A DNA stretch of 64,000 nt from Allobosea sp. BK604 (GTDB taxonomy: Bacteria > Pseudomonadota > Alphaproteobacteria > Rhizobiales > Beijerinckiaceae). Positions 45,880 to 54,618 of the stretch are shown here, one piece after another (positions within the stretch are counted from its first letter, which is position 1; each line of letters begins with the position of its first letter). The notes beneath the pieces were generated by a model, which made no database searches, was not told the origin of the DNA, and worked only from the letters and a program-made list of their open reading frames with translations. The stretch spans positions 124,001 to 188,000 of the forward strand of contig NZ_SLZF01000004.1 in the NCBI RefSeq assembly GCF_004341515.1. The letters run 5' to 3'. A program made the translations under genes and the position numbers.

Positions 45880-46179
45880 ATGTCCTTGGTGAAGCTCGGC
45901 GCCGGCGGCGCGGTCATGCTCGGCCTTGCCGGCTGCGTCACGGCGGGCCCGATTCCCGGCACGCCGGAATATGCCGCGGCTCAGGTCTCGCGCGGCTACG
46001 ATTGCGGGGTGAAGGTCGAGCGCAGCCGCGTCATTGCGAGGCTGGCGCCGCAGGAGCGGCGGCGCTTCGTCGAAGCCAATGCCAGCTATGCGGTGAGGTC
46101 CTATAACGCGCCGCGCCGCTGCGATGCGTCCGAGCGGCAAAGCGTCCAGCGTGAGCTGAGCGAATTGGCCCGGCGCTGA
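45880..46179 (+). CDS. Small putative lipoprotein
   Basis: 99-residue protein with signal and lipobox (MSLVKLGAGGAVMLGLAGC, Cys19). The mature part carries SRGYDCGVKVERSRVIARL and ends YNAPRRCDASERQSVQREL, with two Cys likely bonded. Function unknown. The ATG at 45880 is chosen because it alone gives the lipobox; the longer frame is a shadow of the upstream gene. 14 bp after its neighbour. Confidence 0.75.
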   Translation: MSLVKLGAGGAVMLGLAGCVTAGPIPGTPEYAAAQVSRGYDCGVKVERSRVIARLAPQERRRFVEANASYAVRSYNAPRRCDASERQSVQRELSELARR

Positions 46180-46222
46180 ATTCCGCTTGCGTGCAGGGGT
46201 TGATCCCGGCCAGAAGGCAGGC

Positions 46223-47143
46223 ATGTCGGCTCCCGCCCAAGCTCCAGCCCCGCTTCGAGACGATGTCACCGCGATCGTCGTCGCCTTTGACAGCGCCGAG
46301 GTGCTTCCGGCCTGCCTTGCGGCGCTGGCAGGCGAGGGCGTGCCGACGATCGTGGTCGATAATGCCAGCAGCGACGATTCCGCGGCGATCGCGAAGGGTC
46401 ATGGCGCGCGTGTACTCGCCAATGCCCGCAACGAAGGCTATGGCCGGGCCAATAATCTCGGCGTCGCCGCCTGTGACACGCCCTTCGTCCTGATCGTCAA
46501 CCCCGATCTCGTCCTCGGCCCCGGCGCTGTCGCGGCACTGCTGTCGGCGGCGGCGCTTTATCCCGATGCCGGCATGCTGGCGCCGCGCATCGTCGAGCCT
46601 TCGGGCCGGGTTTTCGTGCAGCCGCGCTCGCTGCTCTCGCCGCCGCATCTCAATCAGGCCAAGGCTTTGGTCATTCCCGAAGGCGATGCCTGCCTGCCCT
46701 TCCTCTCCGGCGCCTGTCTGCTGATCCGGCGCGAGCTCTTCCTCGCGCTGGGAGGTTTCGACCCCGCGATCTTCCTGTTCTACGAGGATGACGATCTCTG
46801 CCGTCGCTTGCGCGATTCCGGCCATGCGTTGGTGCATGTCGATGCAGCGCGGGTGGAGCACGCGCGCGGGCGCTCCAGCAAGCCCGACCTGGGCCGGCGC
46901 TTCCGGGCGCGCTGGCATCTCGCCTGGTCGCATTTCTATGTCGCCGCGAAATACGGCCTGCCGGCGCCATCGCGCTGGACGATCCTTGAAAACGGTGCAA
47001 AGGCAATCGGTTACGGCCTGATCCTGAACCTGGACAAGTTGTTCGCCCATGCCGGCTCGGTGGCGGGCGCGCGGGCCTGGCGCAGAAACGTGACCGCGCT
47101 GGAGCAGGAGGAGCTCGTCGAAAAGGCGGGAGCAGCCAGGTGA
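46223..47143 (+). CDS. Family 2 glycosyltransferase (rhamnosyltransferase-like)
   Basis: 306-residue cytosolic GT-A glycosyltransferase. N-terminal VTAIVVAFDSAEVLPACLAA, the nucleotide-sugar loop IVVDNASSDDS, the ARNEGYGRANNLG motif, NPDLVLGPGAV (acidic metal-binding) and the acceptor-side FYEDDDLCRRLRDSG are typical of WbbL/rhamnosyl-transferase types. The ATG at 46223 follows AAGGCAGGC. Its stop overlaps the GTG of an acyltransferase gene by 4 bp. Probably adds a sugar to a surface polysaccharide or lipid. Confidence 0.9.
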   Translation: MSAPAQAPAPLRDDVTAIVVAFDSAEVLPACLAALAGEGVPTIVVDNASSDDSAAIAKGHGARVLANARNEGYGRANNLGVAACDTPFVLIVNPDLVLGPGAVAALLSAAALYPDAGMLAPRIVEPSGRVFVQPRSLLSPPHLNQAKALVIPEGDACLPFLSGACLLIRRELFLALGGFDPAIFLFYEDDDLCRRLRDSGHALVHVDAARVEHARGRSSKPDLGRRFRARWHLAWSHFYVAAKYGLPAPSRWTILENGAKAIGYGLILNLDKLFAHAGSVAGARAWRRNVTALEQEELVEKAGAAR

Positions 47144-48201
47144 AGGCCAATCCGGTCCCGCTGAGCGCGATCGATCGCGCGCTCGATCACGAGCACAATA
47201 ATTTCGGCCTGCTGCGGCTGGCGCTGGCGCTTGCCGTCGTCGTCTCGCATGCGTTCAGCGTCACGACCGGCGTCGTCGAGGACGAGCCGCTGGCGCGCCT
47301 GACCGGATTCACGCTTGGCGAGCACGCGGTCAACGGCTTCTTCGCCATTTCCGGCTTCCTGGTGACGATGAGCTTCGTCAATCGCGGCTGGCGCGACTAC
47401 ATTCTCGCGCGCCTGCTCCGCATCGCGCCCGGCCTGATCGCGGCGACGCTCGTCGTCTCGCTCCTCCTCGGCAGCGCCCTGACCCGGCTCGATCTTGGCG
47501 CCTATCTCGGCGATTCCAGGCTTTGGCGCTTCATCTACGGCACGTTGACCAGCTTCAAGAGCGCGGCGCCCCTGCCGGGCGTGTTCGACGGCAACCCGCT
47601 ACCCTTCCCGATGGGCACGGTCTGGACGCTGAAATACGAGACCTTGTGCTATCTCGGCGTCTTCGTGGCCGGGCTCGCCGGCTTGCTGCTGCGTCGTGAA
47701 GTGGCGCTGGGCGCGCTCATCCTGCTGACGCTGGCCGTGATCGGCCGCGAGATCGTCGCGCCCGACGGACCCAAGGGCGTCGAGACGGCGCTTCGCCTGC
47801 CGCTGATCTTCCTCGCCGGCGGCGTCGCCTATCTCTGGCGCGAGCGTGTGCCGCTGTCGCTGGCGGGCCTCGCCGCGGCGATGGTGCTGACGGCGCTGCT
47901 GGCCTGGACGCCCGCCTTCAAGGCGGCGCTGTTCCTGACCACCGCCTGGGGCGTGCTGGTGCTGGCCATGGCGCCTCCGCTGACACGCTGGCGCAGCGAG
48001 CCGCCGGCCGATCTCTCCTATGGGGTCTATCTCTATGGCTGGCCGGTGCAGCAGGCGCTTGTCGTGTTCTGGCCGGGCGCCGCCGCCCTGGTCCTGCTCT
48101 GGCCGGCGCTGGCGCTGACGCTCATCGTCGCCGCCCTCTCATGGTACGGCATCGAGAAGCCGGCGCTCGGCCTCAAGCGCCGCCTGCTGCGGAAGTCCTG
48201 A
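47140..48201 (+). CDS. Acyltransferase 3 family (OafA-like) membrane protein
   Basis: 353-residue integral membrane acyltransferase with about ten helices; the N-terminal half carries NNFGLLRLALALAVVVSHAF (catalytic His) and NGFFAISGFLVTMSF, with LRIAPGLIAATL following. OafA-type proteins O-acylate cell-surface sugars. The GTG at 47140 overlaps the GT2 stop, so the pair likely makes and modifies one glycan. Its last 29 bp overlap the convergent CatB-type gene. Confidence 0.9.
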   Translation: MKANPVPLSAIDRALDHEHNNFGLLRLALALAVVVSHAFSVTTGVVEDEPLARLTGFTLGEHAVNGFFAISGFLVTMSFVNRGWRDYILARLLRIAPGLIAATLVVSLLLGSALTRLDLGAYLGDSRLWRFIYGTLTSFKSAAPLPGVFDGNPLPFPMGTVWTLKYETLCYLGVFVAGLAGLLLRREVALGALILLTLAVIGREIVAPDGPKGVETALRLPLIFLAGGVAYLWRERVPLSLAGLAAAMVLTALLAWTPAFKAALFLTTAWGVLVLAMAPPLTRWRSEPPADLSYGVYLYGWPVQQALVVFWPGAAALVLLWPALALTLIVAALSWYGIEKPALGLKRRLLRKS

Positions 48202-48886
48202 TCCGCGCGACCAGCTCGTCGACTTTCTCCGACATCAACAGGGGCAGCAGCGTCTTCACCCGGGCCTCCGGCAGCTCCCACCAGCGTAAGGCCAGCAGCG
48301 CCGCGATATCGGCCTCCGGCAGGCGCTTCCTGATCTCGCGCGCCGGATTGCCGCCGACGATCGCGTAGGGCGCCACATCCTTCGTCACCACGGCCCGCGC
48401 CGCGATCACGGCGCCATGGCCGATCGTGACGCCCGACATGATCATCGCCTGCGAGCCGATCCAGACGTCATGGCCGATCGTGACGTCGCCGCGCGTCGCG
48501 TCATGGCCGCCCATGCCCCTTGCCTCCGGCCAGAGACCGGGCAGGGCGGGGAAGGGATAGGTCGTCGCCCATTCCGTGCGGTGATTGCCGCCGAGCAGGA
48601 TCTCGACGCCATCGGCGATGGAGCCGTAGCGCCCGATCGTCAGCCGGGCGCCACTCTCGGGAAAGCGCACCTTCGGCCGGCCATAGCTATAGGCGCCGGC
48701 CATGATCTGCCCCGGCCGCCGCGCGATCAGATGCGCGAGGTGCAGCCGGGTCTGGTTGTCGGGGTTGACGCGCTTGCGCAGGAAGCCGCGCGGCCCCTGC
48801 GGCAAGCCCGCCCACCAGGACACGAGCGCGCCCGGTCGCCAGCTCTCATCCTCGGGCGGCAAGACGCCGCCAGCCTCACTGGGCAT
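48173..48886 (-). CDS. CatB-like hexapeptide-repeat O-acetyltransferase
   Basis: 237-residue left-handed beta-helix acetyltransferase of the xenobiotic/CatB-VatD family. Signatures: IGRYGSIADGVEILLGGNHR with the catalytic His, EWATTYPFPALPG, then hexapeptide repeats VTIGHDVWIGSQAMIMSGVT, IGHGAVIAARAVVTKDVAPY, AIVGGNPAREIRKR. Such enzymes acetylate sugars of surface glycans more often than antibiotics. Translation starts within the end of the upstream 612-residue gene (11-bp overlap). Confidence 0.9.
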   Translation of the reverse strand: MPSEAGGVLPPEDESWRPGALVSWWAGLPQGPRGFLRKRVNPDNQTRLHLAHLIARRPGQIMAGAYSYGRPKVRFPESGARLTIGRYGSIADGVEILLGGNHRTEWATTYPFPALPGLWPEARGMGGHDATRGDVTIGHDVWIGSQAMIMSGVTIGHGAVIAARAVVTKDVAPYAIVGGNPAREIRKRLPEADIAALLALRWWELPEARVKTLLPLLMSEKVDELVARIRTSAAGGA

Positions 48887-50714
48887 TGGCCTTGAGGTTG
48901 ATCTTGTCGAAGATCTCGGTCGGATCGGCGATGGCGATCACGTCGGCAAGGCCAAGTCCGCTCGCCGTCTTGGCGGTGGCTTCGACAGTGAGCGTGCCCG
49001 GCTGGGCGACGAAGCGCGAGACCGCCGCCGCGAGCGTCTTGGCGCCGTCGGACGGGCCGAGGATCGCTGCGAGGCCGAGGCTCGCCATCATCGCGTATTG
49101 GCGCTTGACCTCGTCCGGCTTGCGGTTCGACTTGCGCGCCTCGTTCTCGACCAGCTTCTCGAACAGGCCGAGATTCTGCAGCTTGGCCTGGACGTTGCGC
49201 GCGGTCGCGCCGAGGGCGGCGATCTGCGCAAGCGCGGTATCGCTGGAGAACAGGTCCTTGGTGACGTTGCCCAGGGTGCCGGAGGCTTGGAGCTGGCCCA
49301 TGCCGGCGCCGCCGACCGCGATATTGCGGATGGCGAGCTCGTTGCTGCCGGCGTTCCAGCCGAGGTCGAGCTTGGCCGAGAGGTCGAGATTGCGATAGCC
49401 CATCGCGATCAGGTCGCGCACCGCCGGGTTGCCGGGGCCTTCGACCACCGGGACCTGGAGCTTGTCGATCGTCATGGCGAGATTGGTCGGGATGCCGTTG
49501 AGCTGATCGCTCGCCTTGATCTCGAACGTGCCGAGCCCGATCCGCAGGGGCGGCAGCGCCTGGCCCGGCTTGGCGCCCTTCTGCGGCGCCTCGGCGGTGA
49601 GGCCGGTGAGCCGGATCGTGCCAAGCGTCGGAATCAGCGAGCGGTAGTCGATATTGTCGAAATCGGCATCCGGCTGGGAGAGCACATCCTTCCAGCCCTT
49701 GATCGTCGAGCCGAACGAGAAGCCGCTATAGCTGATCAGGCCGATCGTGCCCTTGGCGTCCTCCGTCGCGAAGTCGAAGCCTTCGAGCGCGAAGCCGGAT
49801 TTGGTCGGGGTATCCTCGCCATAGGCCATGCGGGCGATCTTCATGGTGACCGCGACCGGCTTTTCGTTCGGCTTGGGCGGGGTCACGATGTTCATCGCCA
49901 CGTCGCGGACCTCGCCGCTGCCATAGTCGACCGTCTCGAACAGCGAGAGCAGCGCGAGGCCGATGCGCTTGTCCGCCTCGGTCTGCTCGGGCGTGCGCTT
50001 CGCCGTCGGGTCGCGCCCGCTCTTCTGATCGGCTTCGGCCTGCGCGACGATGCGTGAGAACAACTCCCCGAGCGGCTCGGATCCGACCTTGACCTTGAAG
50101 GCCCGGCCGCTCGCCTTGCCCATCGACATCTTGCCGGCGGCGCCCAAGTCGAGCGCATAGCCATCCATCTCGAAGCGGTCATAGAGCGGCAGCGCCTGCT
50201 CCTCGACGCCGGGCGCAGCCTTCTCGCTGAAGACACGGGCGATCTGGCGCAGGTTCATCCCCTCGAAGCCCATGCGCTTGAGCTCGCCGGTCATGGTGCC
50301 GGTCGGGGCGCCCGTCACGGCCAGCGTGCCGCCGGCGGCCTCGCCGCGCGCGATCCTGCCGTCACGGATCTCGCTGAAGCGGATGTCACGATAGATCGTG
50401 GTCTGCTTCTGCGCGCCCAGTTCCTGGACGATCGAGAGTTCCGGTGCGGTGATCTCGGTCGCGCCGAGGCGGCTCATCCGGGACGCGGTGCTCTCGCCGG
50501 TAGTCGCGTTGAACAGCGCGATGAAGGCCTCGCGCTCGAGCGGCGAGCCCTTGACGGCGATCTTCGGCACCGTGATCGCGGCTCCGCCGAAATCGAATTT
50601 CAGGTTGTCGATCTGGAAATCGGCGGCCAGCGCTGGCTGCACCAGCACGATGAGCGTGGCTGTTCCGGCAATCCGGGTCAGCCGCGTCAGGCTGCCAAAG
50701 GTCGAGGCGATCAT
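48876..50714 (-). CDS. Large exported protein of unknown function
   Basis: 612-residue protein with an N-terminal signal (MIASTFGSLTRLTRIAGTAT, cleavage after ALAA). The mature part starts DFQIDNLKFDFGGAAITVPK and has long beta-rich stretches of repeating style (ITAPELSIVQELG; LGTIRLTGLTAEAPQKG; IGLGTFEIKASDQLNG), ending in a helical part with QLQASGTLGNVTKDLFSSDT. No cysteines in a pattern, no membrane segment after the signal, no named domain. The ATG at 50714 has AAGGAG six bases upstream. Operon with the CatB-type gene. Confidence 0.82.
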   Translation of the reverse strand: MIASTFGSLTRLTRIAGTATLIVLVQPALAADFQIDNLKFDFGGAAITVPKIAVKGSPLEREAFIALFNATTGESTASRMSRLGATEITAPELSIVQELGAQKQTTIYRDIRFSEIRDGRIARGEAAGGTLAVTGAPTGTMTGELKRMGFEGMNLRQIARVFSEKAAPGVEEQALPLYDRFEMDGYALDLGAAGKMSMGKASGRAFKVKVGSEPLGELFSRIVAQAEADQKSGRDPTAKRTPEQTEADKRIGLALLSLFETVDYGSGEVRDVAMNIVTPPKPNEKPVAVTMKIARMAYGEDTPTKSGFALEGFDFATEDAKGTIGLISYSGFSFGSTIKGWKDVLSQPDADFDNIDYRSLIPTLGTIRLTGLTAEAPQKGAKPGQALPPLRIGLGTFEIKASDQLNGIPTNLAMTIDKLQVPVVEGPGNPAVRDLIAMGYRNLDLSAKLDLGWNAGSNELAIRNIAVGGAGMGQLQASGTLGNVTKDLFSSDTALAQIAALGATARNVQAKLQNLGLFEKLVENEARKSNRKPDEVKRQYAMMASLGLAAILGPSDGAKTLAAAVSRFVAQPGTLTVEATAKTASGLGLADVIAIADPTEIFDKINLKANAQ

Positions 50715-50798
50715 ACCCATCTCCTTGTTGGGGCAGCGAACCTGCCGCAAGGCCGCGACGAAAGAAAGACATCCCCACTAGGTCTGGGCATGAAAAAC

Positions 50799-50828
50799 TT
50801 GACCCACGCCCCGCCATGCTCCGTATCT
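50799..50828 (+). promoter_or_regulatory. Candidate promoter for the DUF192 gene
   Basis: TTGACC (50799-50804), an 18-base spacer and GTATCT (50823-50828), about 68 bp upstream of the DUF192 ATG. Confidence 0.4.
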
Positions 50829-50895
50829 GTCGCAGATTCGCCATCTGACGGGCGCAGGAGCCCGGCGACAGACGATGAATGCTGGGAGTCTCGAG

Positions 50896-51372
50896 ATGCA
50901 GTCCGCCAGACGTTTCCTGATAGCCTGCTTCGCCTGGCTGCTGCTCGCCCCGCTCCCGGCTTTCGCCCAGCAGGCCGCAACCGCTCCTGCGACCGGGCTT
51001 GAGCCGCTCGCGATCGTCAGCGGTGGCCAGCGCCACAGCTTCCAGGTCGAGGTCATGCGTACGCCGGATCAGCGCGCGCGCGGCCTGATGTACCGCAATT
51101 ACATGCCGCCCGATCGCGGCATGCTCTTCGATTTCGCCCGCAGCGAGCCGGTCGCGATGTGGATGCAGAACACCTACATCCCGCTCGACATGCTGTTCAT
51201 CCGCGCCGACGGCACCGTCGCGCGTATCGCCGAGAACACCGAGCCGCTCTCGACCCGCACGATCCCCTCGGGCGAGCCGGTCCTGTCCGTGCTGGAAGTG
51301 AATGGCGGCACCGCCGCCAAGCTTGGCATCAAGCCGGGCGACAAGGTCGAGCACTCGCTTTTCAAGAAGTGA
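50896..51372 (+). CDS. DUF192 exported protein
   Basis: 158-residue protein. Signal peptide (MQSARRFLIACFAWLLLAPL, cleavage after AFAQ). DUF192 domain in the rest: HSFQVEVMRTPDQRARGLMY, RGMLFDFARSEPVAMWMQNT, IPLDMLFIRADGTVARIAEN, VLEVNGGTAAKLGIKPGDKV. The ATG at 50896 follows GGGAG with a 7-base spacer; an in-frame ATG at 50875 has no such site. Periplasmic, function unknown although widely conserved. Confidence 0.9.
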   Translation: MQSARRFLIACFAWLLLAPLPAFAQQAATAPATGLEPLAIVSGGQRHSFQVEVMRTPDQRARGLMYRNYMPPDRGMLFDFARSEPVAMWMQNTYIPLDMLFIRADGTVARIAENTEPLSTRTIPSGEPVLSVLEVNGGTAAKLGIKPGDKVEHSLFKK

Positions 51373-51598
51373 CGGCTCTGCCGCGGCGGCTGGAACAACG
51401 CCGTGTCGGCCGGGCGTTGGCTCGTCACCTTGCGATCTGTGCCCGCTGCCCGAAAACGCGATGTGAAAGCCACACGGAATTTTGTCGGCGTTCGGTTCCC
51501 AAATCGTCCCTTCGATGTTATTCCGTTCCGCGTCGCGCCATGCTGTCGAGGACATGGCGGGGCGGTTTTGCAAGTGTTTCGATGCATTTGCGGACCGG

Positions 51599-51675
51599 CG
51601 GGGTATAGCGCAGCCCGGTAGCGCATCTGCTTTGGGAGCAGAGGGTCGCAGGTTCGAATCCTGCTGCCCCGACCA
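51599..51675 (+). tRNA. tRNA-Pro (anticodon TGG)
   Basis: 77-nt cloverleaf including an encoded CCA. Acceptor CGGGGTA pairs with TGCCCCG; D-arm GCGCAGCCCGGTAGCGC; anticodon stem TCTGC/GCAGA with loop TTTGGGA, giving TGG; T-arm GCAGG-TTCGAAT-CCTGC. All arms pair. Decodes CCA/CCG and other Pro codons. Confidence 0.97.
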
Positions 51676-51706
51676 TTCGCGACACCACAGACGGCCGAGC
51701 CAGACG

Positions 51707-52012
51707 ATGACCGCACGCATCTATCGCCCCGCCCGCAACGCCATGCAGTCGGGCACCGCCAAGACCGAGCGCTGGCTCCTGGAATACGAGCCGGAGCAGC
51801 CGCGCCAGATCGAGCCGCTGATGGGCTGGACCTCGTCGGGCGACATGAAGAGCCAGGTCAAGCTCTGGTTCGACACGGAGGCCGAGGCGGTGGCCTATGC
51901 CACGCGCAACGGCATTCCCTATCGCGTCGAGCAGCCGCATGATCCCAAGCGCCGCTCGATGGCTTATGCCGACAATTTCAAGTTCAACCGCGTCGGCCAG
52001 TGGACGCATTGA
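51707..52012 (+). CDS. Complex I accessory subunit NdufS4-type (ETC complex I subunit)
   Basis: 101-residue protein of the NdufS4 (18 kDa) family, an alphaproteobacterial and mitochondrial supernumerary subunit of NADH:ubiquinone oxidoreductase. Recognisable: ARIYRPARNAMQSGTAKTER, WLLEYEP, MGWTSSGDMKSQVKLWFDTE, AVAYATRNGIPYRVEQPHDP and the closing SMAYADNFKFNRVGQWTH. The ATG at 51707 starts at the family N-terminus; the upstream frame would run through the tRNA. 31 bp after tRNA-Pro. Confidence 0.95.
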   Translation: MTARIYRPARNAMQSGTAKTERWLLEYEPEQPRQIEPLMGWTSSGDMKSQVKLWFDTEAEAVAYATRNGIPYRVEQPHDPKRRSMAYADNFKFNRVGQWTH

Positions 52013-52039
52013 ACGGGTGCCGCCTCGAGCGGCATCGAG

Positions 52040-52130
52040 CGCATCGGCCCGAGAAGCGGATTGCGGTCTTCGGACAAGCCGATGCGAAAACAAGAAGCTG
52101 GATCATCGGGTCCGATGATCTGGCGAGCAT
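52040..52130 (+). repeat. Intergenic repeat family B, long copy 3
   Basis: CGCATCGGCCCGAGAAGCGG then ATTGCGGTCTTCGGACAAGC and CGATGCGAAAACAAGAAGCT, ending in a dyad GATCATCGG (52101-52109) / CCGATGATC (52112-52120). Same layout as 27352-27456. Lies between the NdufS4 gene and tRNA-Arg. Confidence 0.8.
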
Positions 52131-52162
52131 TCCGGATGGCGGGAGCGTCAGCTCCGACCAAC

Positions 52163-52239
52163 GGGCCCGTAGCTCAGATGGATAGAGCAGCAGCCTTCTA
52201 AGCTGCTGGTCGCAGGTTCGAATCCTGCCGGGCTCGCCA
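52163..52239 (+). tRNA. tRNA-Arg (anticodon TCT)
   Basis: 77-nt cloverleaf with encoded CCA. Acceptor GGGCCCG pairs with CGGGCTC (one G-U); anticodon stem GCAGC/GCTGC with loop CTTCTAA, giving TCT; T-arm GCAGG-TTCGAAT-CCTGC. Reads the rare AGA/AGG codons. Such tRNAs are frequent integration sites, but no integrase or att repeat was seen here. Confidence 0.97.
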
Positions 52240-52277
52240 TATTTGGCCACTAGCAGCAACATGGCTGCCAGCCTTTC

Positions 52278-52568
52278 TCACTCTTCGCGGCCAAGATTGC
52301 GCAGGCGCCGGATCGCCGCCCGCGGATCGGCCGGGCGCCGCCGCCACAATTCCCGCGCCAGGCCGATCGCGGCTCCCAGCACGAAACTTGGTAGTGCGAT
52401 CGCGATCGGCGCGGTGACGAGGCCCATCGCGCAGCCGCCGGAATCGCCGGGGCTGCCGCAGACCGGGTCGAAGATCATCAGGCCGATCACGAAAAGCAGT
52501 GCGAAGAGCGGCCCGAGAAGCAGGCCCCACAGTCCCGTGCGGATCGTGCCCCAGATCAACTCGCCCAT
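52278..52568 (-). CDS. Small membrane protein, unknown function
   Basis: 96-residue protein with two hydrophobic segments (about 12-33, TGLWGLLLGPLFALLFVIGL, and 47-68, AMGLVTAPIAIALPSFVLGA) and a basic C-terminal tail (ARELWRRRPADPRAAIRRLR). Between them lies DPVCGSPGDSGGC with two Cys. GGGGG upstream of the ATG at 52568. No family recognised; reality supported by codon pattern and topology only. Confidence 0.6.
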   Translation of the reverse strand: MGELIWGTIRTGLWGLLLGPLFALLFVIGLMIFDPVCGSPGDSGGCAMGLVTAPIAIALPSFVLGAAIGLARELWRRRPADPRAAIRRLRNLGREE

Positions 52569-52595
52569 ATTTGCCCCCGCCGATGCGGCAGGCTA

Positions 52596-52650
52596 GCGCA
52601 TTGGCCGGAAAAGTGGATCGCGGTTTTCGGAGAATGACGATGCGATCGAG
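52596..52650 (+). repeat. Intergenic repeat family B, short copy 4
   Basis: GCGCATTGGCCGGAAAAGTG, GGATCGCGGTTTTCGGAGAA and a closing GATGCGATCGAG; a diverged short copy without the terminal dyad. Upstream of the small membrane protein gene, in the gap before the glycosylation cassette. Confidence 0.65.
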
Positions 52651-52866
52651 CGGCAAGGCGACACCGTGTCATCGCGTTCAGCTTGCGGCCGCCTGTGGGG
52701 CAGCGTAAACCGCGCCCGCTGCCGGCGACGGCGGCCTTCGCCTTGATCGCGCCCGAAAGGCTCGTCATTCGGGCGCCGCCCATGCTTCGCCATCTGGCGG
52801 AGCGGGACGGCCTGCCCGCCGCATCCAGCCCTTGAGGAACGCGACCACCGGTCGCGAGGGATACCG

Positions 52867-54555
52867 ATGATCTCGATAGGTCCCGTGCTCGACCGTCTTG
52901 CTGGAGCCGCTTCCGCCAGCCATTGGCGCGCCTGCGCGCTGCTTGTGCTGATCGCGCTCGGCGCCTTCCTGCCCGGCTTCAGCACGGTGCCGCCCTTCGA
53001 TCGTGACGAGCCCCGCTTCACCCAGGCCAGCAAGCAGATGCTGGAGAGCGGTGATTTCATCGATATCCGCTTCCAGCAGGAGGCCAGGCACAAGAAGCCG
53101 GTCGGCATCTACTGGTTGCAGAGCGCCGCCGTGGCGGCCGGCGAGCATCTCGGCGTGCCCGAAGCCCGTGTGCAGATCTGGCTCTACCGGCTGCCCTCGC
53201 TGATCGGTGCCATCGCCACGGTCCTGCTGACCTATTGGGCCCTGCTTGCCTTTGTCTCGCCGCGCCTGGCCTTGCTGGGCGGGGCGCTGATGGCCGCCGC
53301 GGTGCTGCTCGGCGTCGAGGCGCGCATCGCCAAGACCGACGCGGTGCTTGCCGCCTGTGCTGTCGCGACCATGGGCGCGCTCGCCCGCGCCTGGCTCGAC
53401 TGGACGCGCTCGCTGCCCTTCGTGCCGGACCGGCGCAACTGGCTCGTCTTCTGGGGCGCGACCGCGATCGCGATCCTGATCAAGGGTCCGATCGTGCCGA
53501 TGGTCTGGGGCCTCGCCACCATCGTGCTGGCGATCCGCGAGCGCAGCTTCCGCTGGTTCGCGCCCTTGCGGCCGCTGAGCGGGCTGATCCTTTGCCTGAT
53601 CGTCGTGATGCCCTGGGTCGCGGCCATCGCCTGGAAGACCGGTGGCGCCTTCTTCAGCGAAAGCGTCGGCAACGACATGCTCGGCAAGGTCGCCGAGGGA
53701 CAGGAGAAGCATTGGGGCCCGCCCGGCCTCTACCTCCTGATCTTCTTCGGCACTTATTGGCCGGCAGCGGCCTTCGCCGCCATGGCCGTGCCCTTCGCCT
53801 GGGCGCGCCGGCGCGAGCCGCAGATCCTGTTCCTGCTCGCCTGGATCATCCCGTCCTGGATCGTCTTCGAGGCGGTGCCGACCAAGCTGCCGCATTATGT
53901 CCTGCCGCTCTACCCGGCGATCACCGGTCTCCTGCTGCTGGCGGTGGTCAATAACGGCATCGACCGCTTCCGCTTCGGCGCGGTCGCGACGGCCTGGCTG
54001 GTCTTCCTGGTTCCGGCGGCGCTGGTCGGCGTCATCCTCTACGCCAACTGGACCTTCGACCACACGCTGCCCTATCTCGCGCTGCCCGTGCTGGCGCTCG
54101 CGCTCATCGTCGCGGTGCTGGTCGTCAACGCCTTCCGCCGCAGCGATTTCGAGGGCGCGCTCTGGCGCTGCGTGGTCGCGAGCCTGCTGCTCAGCGTCGG
54201 CGTCTTTGGCCTGGCCTATGAGAGCCTGCGCTCGCTGCAGCTCTCGCCGCGCCTGGCCGAGTCCGTGCGCGCCGTCGGCTGCGCCGATCCCGCGGTGATC
54301 ACGGTCGGCTATCGCGAGCCGAGCCTCGTCTTCCTGACCCGAACCGACCTCGCCATGGGCGCGGATGGCGCCGCCGCGGCCGAGTTCCTCAACCAGCCCG
54401 GCTGCCGCGTCGCCCTGGTCGAGAAGCGATTCGCGGCCGATTTCCAGGCGGCCATCGCCAAGGCCGGCATCACCCCGCGTGTCGTCACCACCATTCCCGG
54501 CTTCAATCTCAATGGTGGCAAGCGGCTCGAAATCGGCGTATTCGCGCGCCAGTGA
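52867..54555 (+). CDS. ArnT-like (GT39/GT83) membrane glycosyltransferase
   Basis: 562-residue polytopic glycosyltransferase using polyprenyl-phosphate sugars at the periplasmic face. The first periplasmic loop holds the catalytic acidic motif PPFDRDEPRFTQASKQML (about 45-58). About twelve membrane helices follow, then a soluble C-domain (about 450-562). Starts MISIGPVLDRLAGAASASHW at 52867. With the next two genes it forms a donor-synthesis/flip/transfer cassette, most like ArnT or the RgtD-type galacturonosyltransferases of rhizobial lipid A. Confidence 0.9.
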   Translation: MISIGPVLDRLAGAASASHWRACALLVLIALGAFLPGFSTVPPFDRDEPRFTQASKQMLESGDFIDIRFQQEARHKKPVGIYWLQSAAVAAGEHLGVPEARVQIWLYRLPSLIGAIATVLLTYWALLAFVSPRLALLGGALMAAAVLLGVEARIAKTDAVLAACAVATMGALARAWLDWTRSLPFVPDRRNWLVFWGATAIAILIKGPIVPMVWGLATIVLAIRERSFRWFAPLRPLSGLILCLIVVMPWVAAIAWKTGGAFFSESVGNDMLGKVAEGQEKHWGPPGLYLLIFFGTYWPAAAFAAMAVPFAWARRREPQILFLLAWIIPSWIVFEAVPTKLPHYVLPLYPAITGLLLLAVVNNGIDRFRFGAVATAWLVFLVPAALVGVILYANWTFDHTLPYLALPVLALALIVAVLVVNAFRRSDFEGALWRCVVASLLLSVGVFGLAYESLRSLQLSPRLAESVRAVGCADPAVITVGYREPSLVFLTRTDLAMGADGAAAAEFLNQPGCRVALVEKRFAADFQAAIAKAGITPRVVTTIPGFNLNGGKRLEIGVFARQ

Positions 54556-54618
54556 AAGCAGTTGCCCCATTCGCCGGCTTGACGCAGTTTGCGCGCCGTT
54601 CTCCCGGATAAAGCTCGA

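Noticed and set aside
52163..52700. tRNA-Arg(TCT) as attachment site for a genomic island
   Set aside because: No integrase gene and no copy of the tRNA 3' end was seen downstream.
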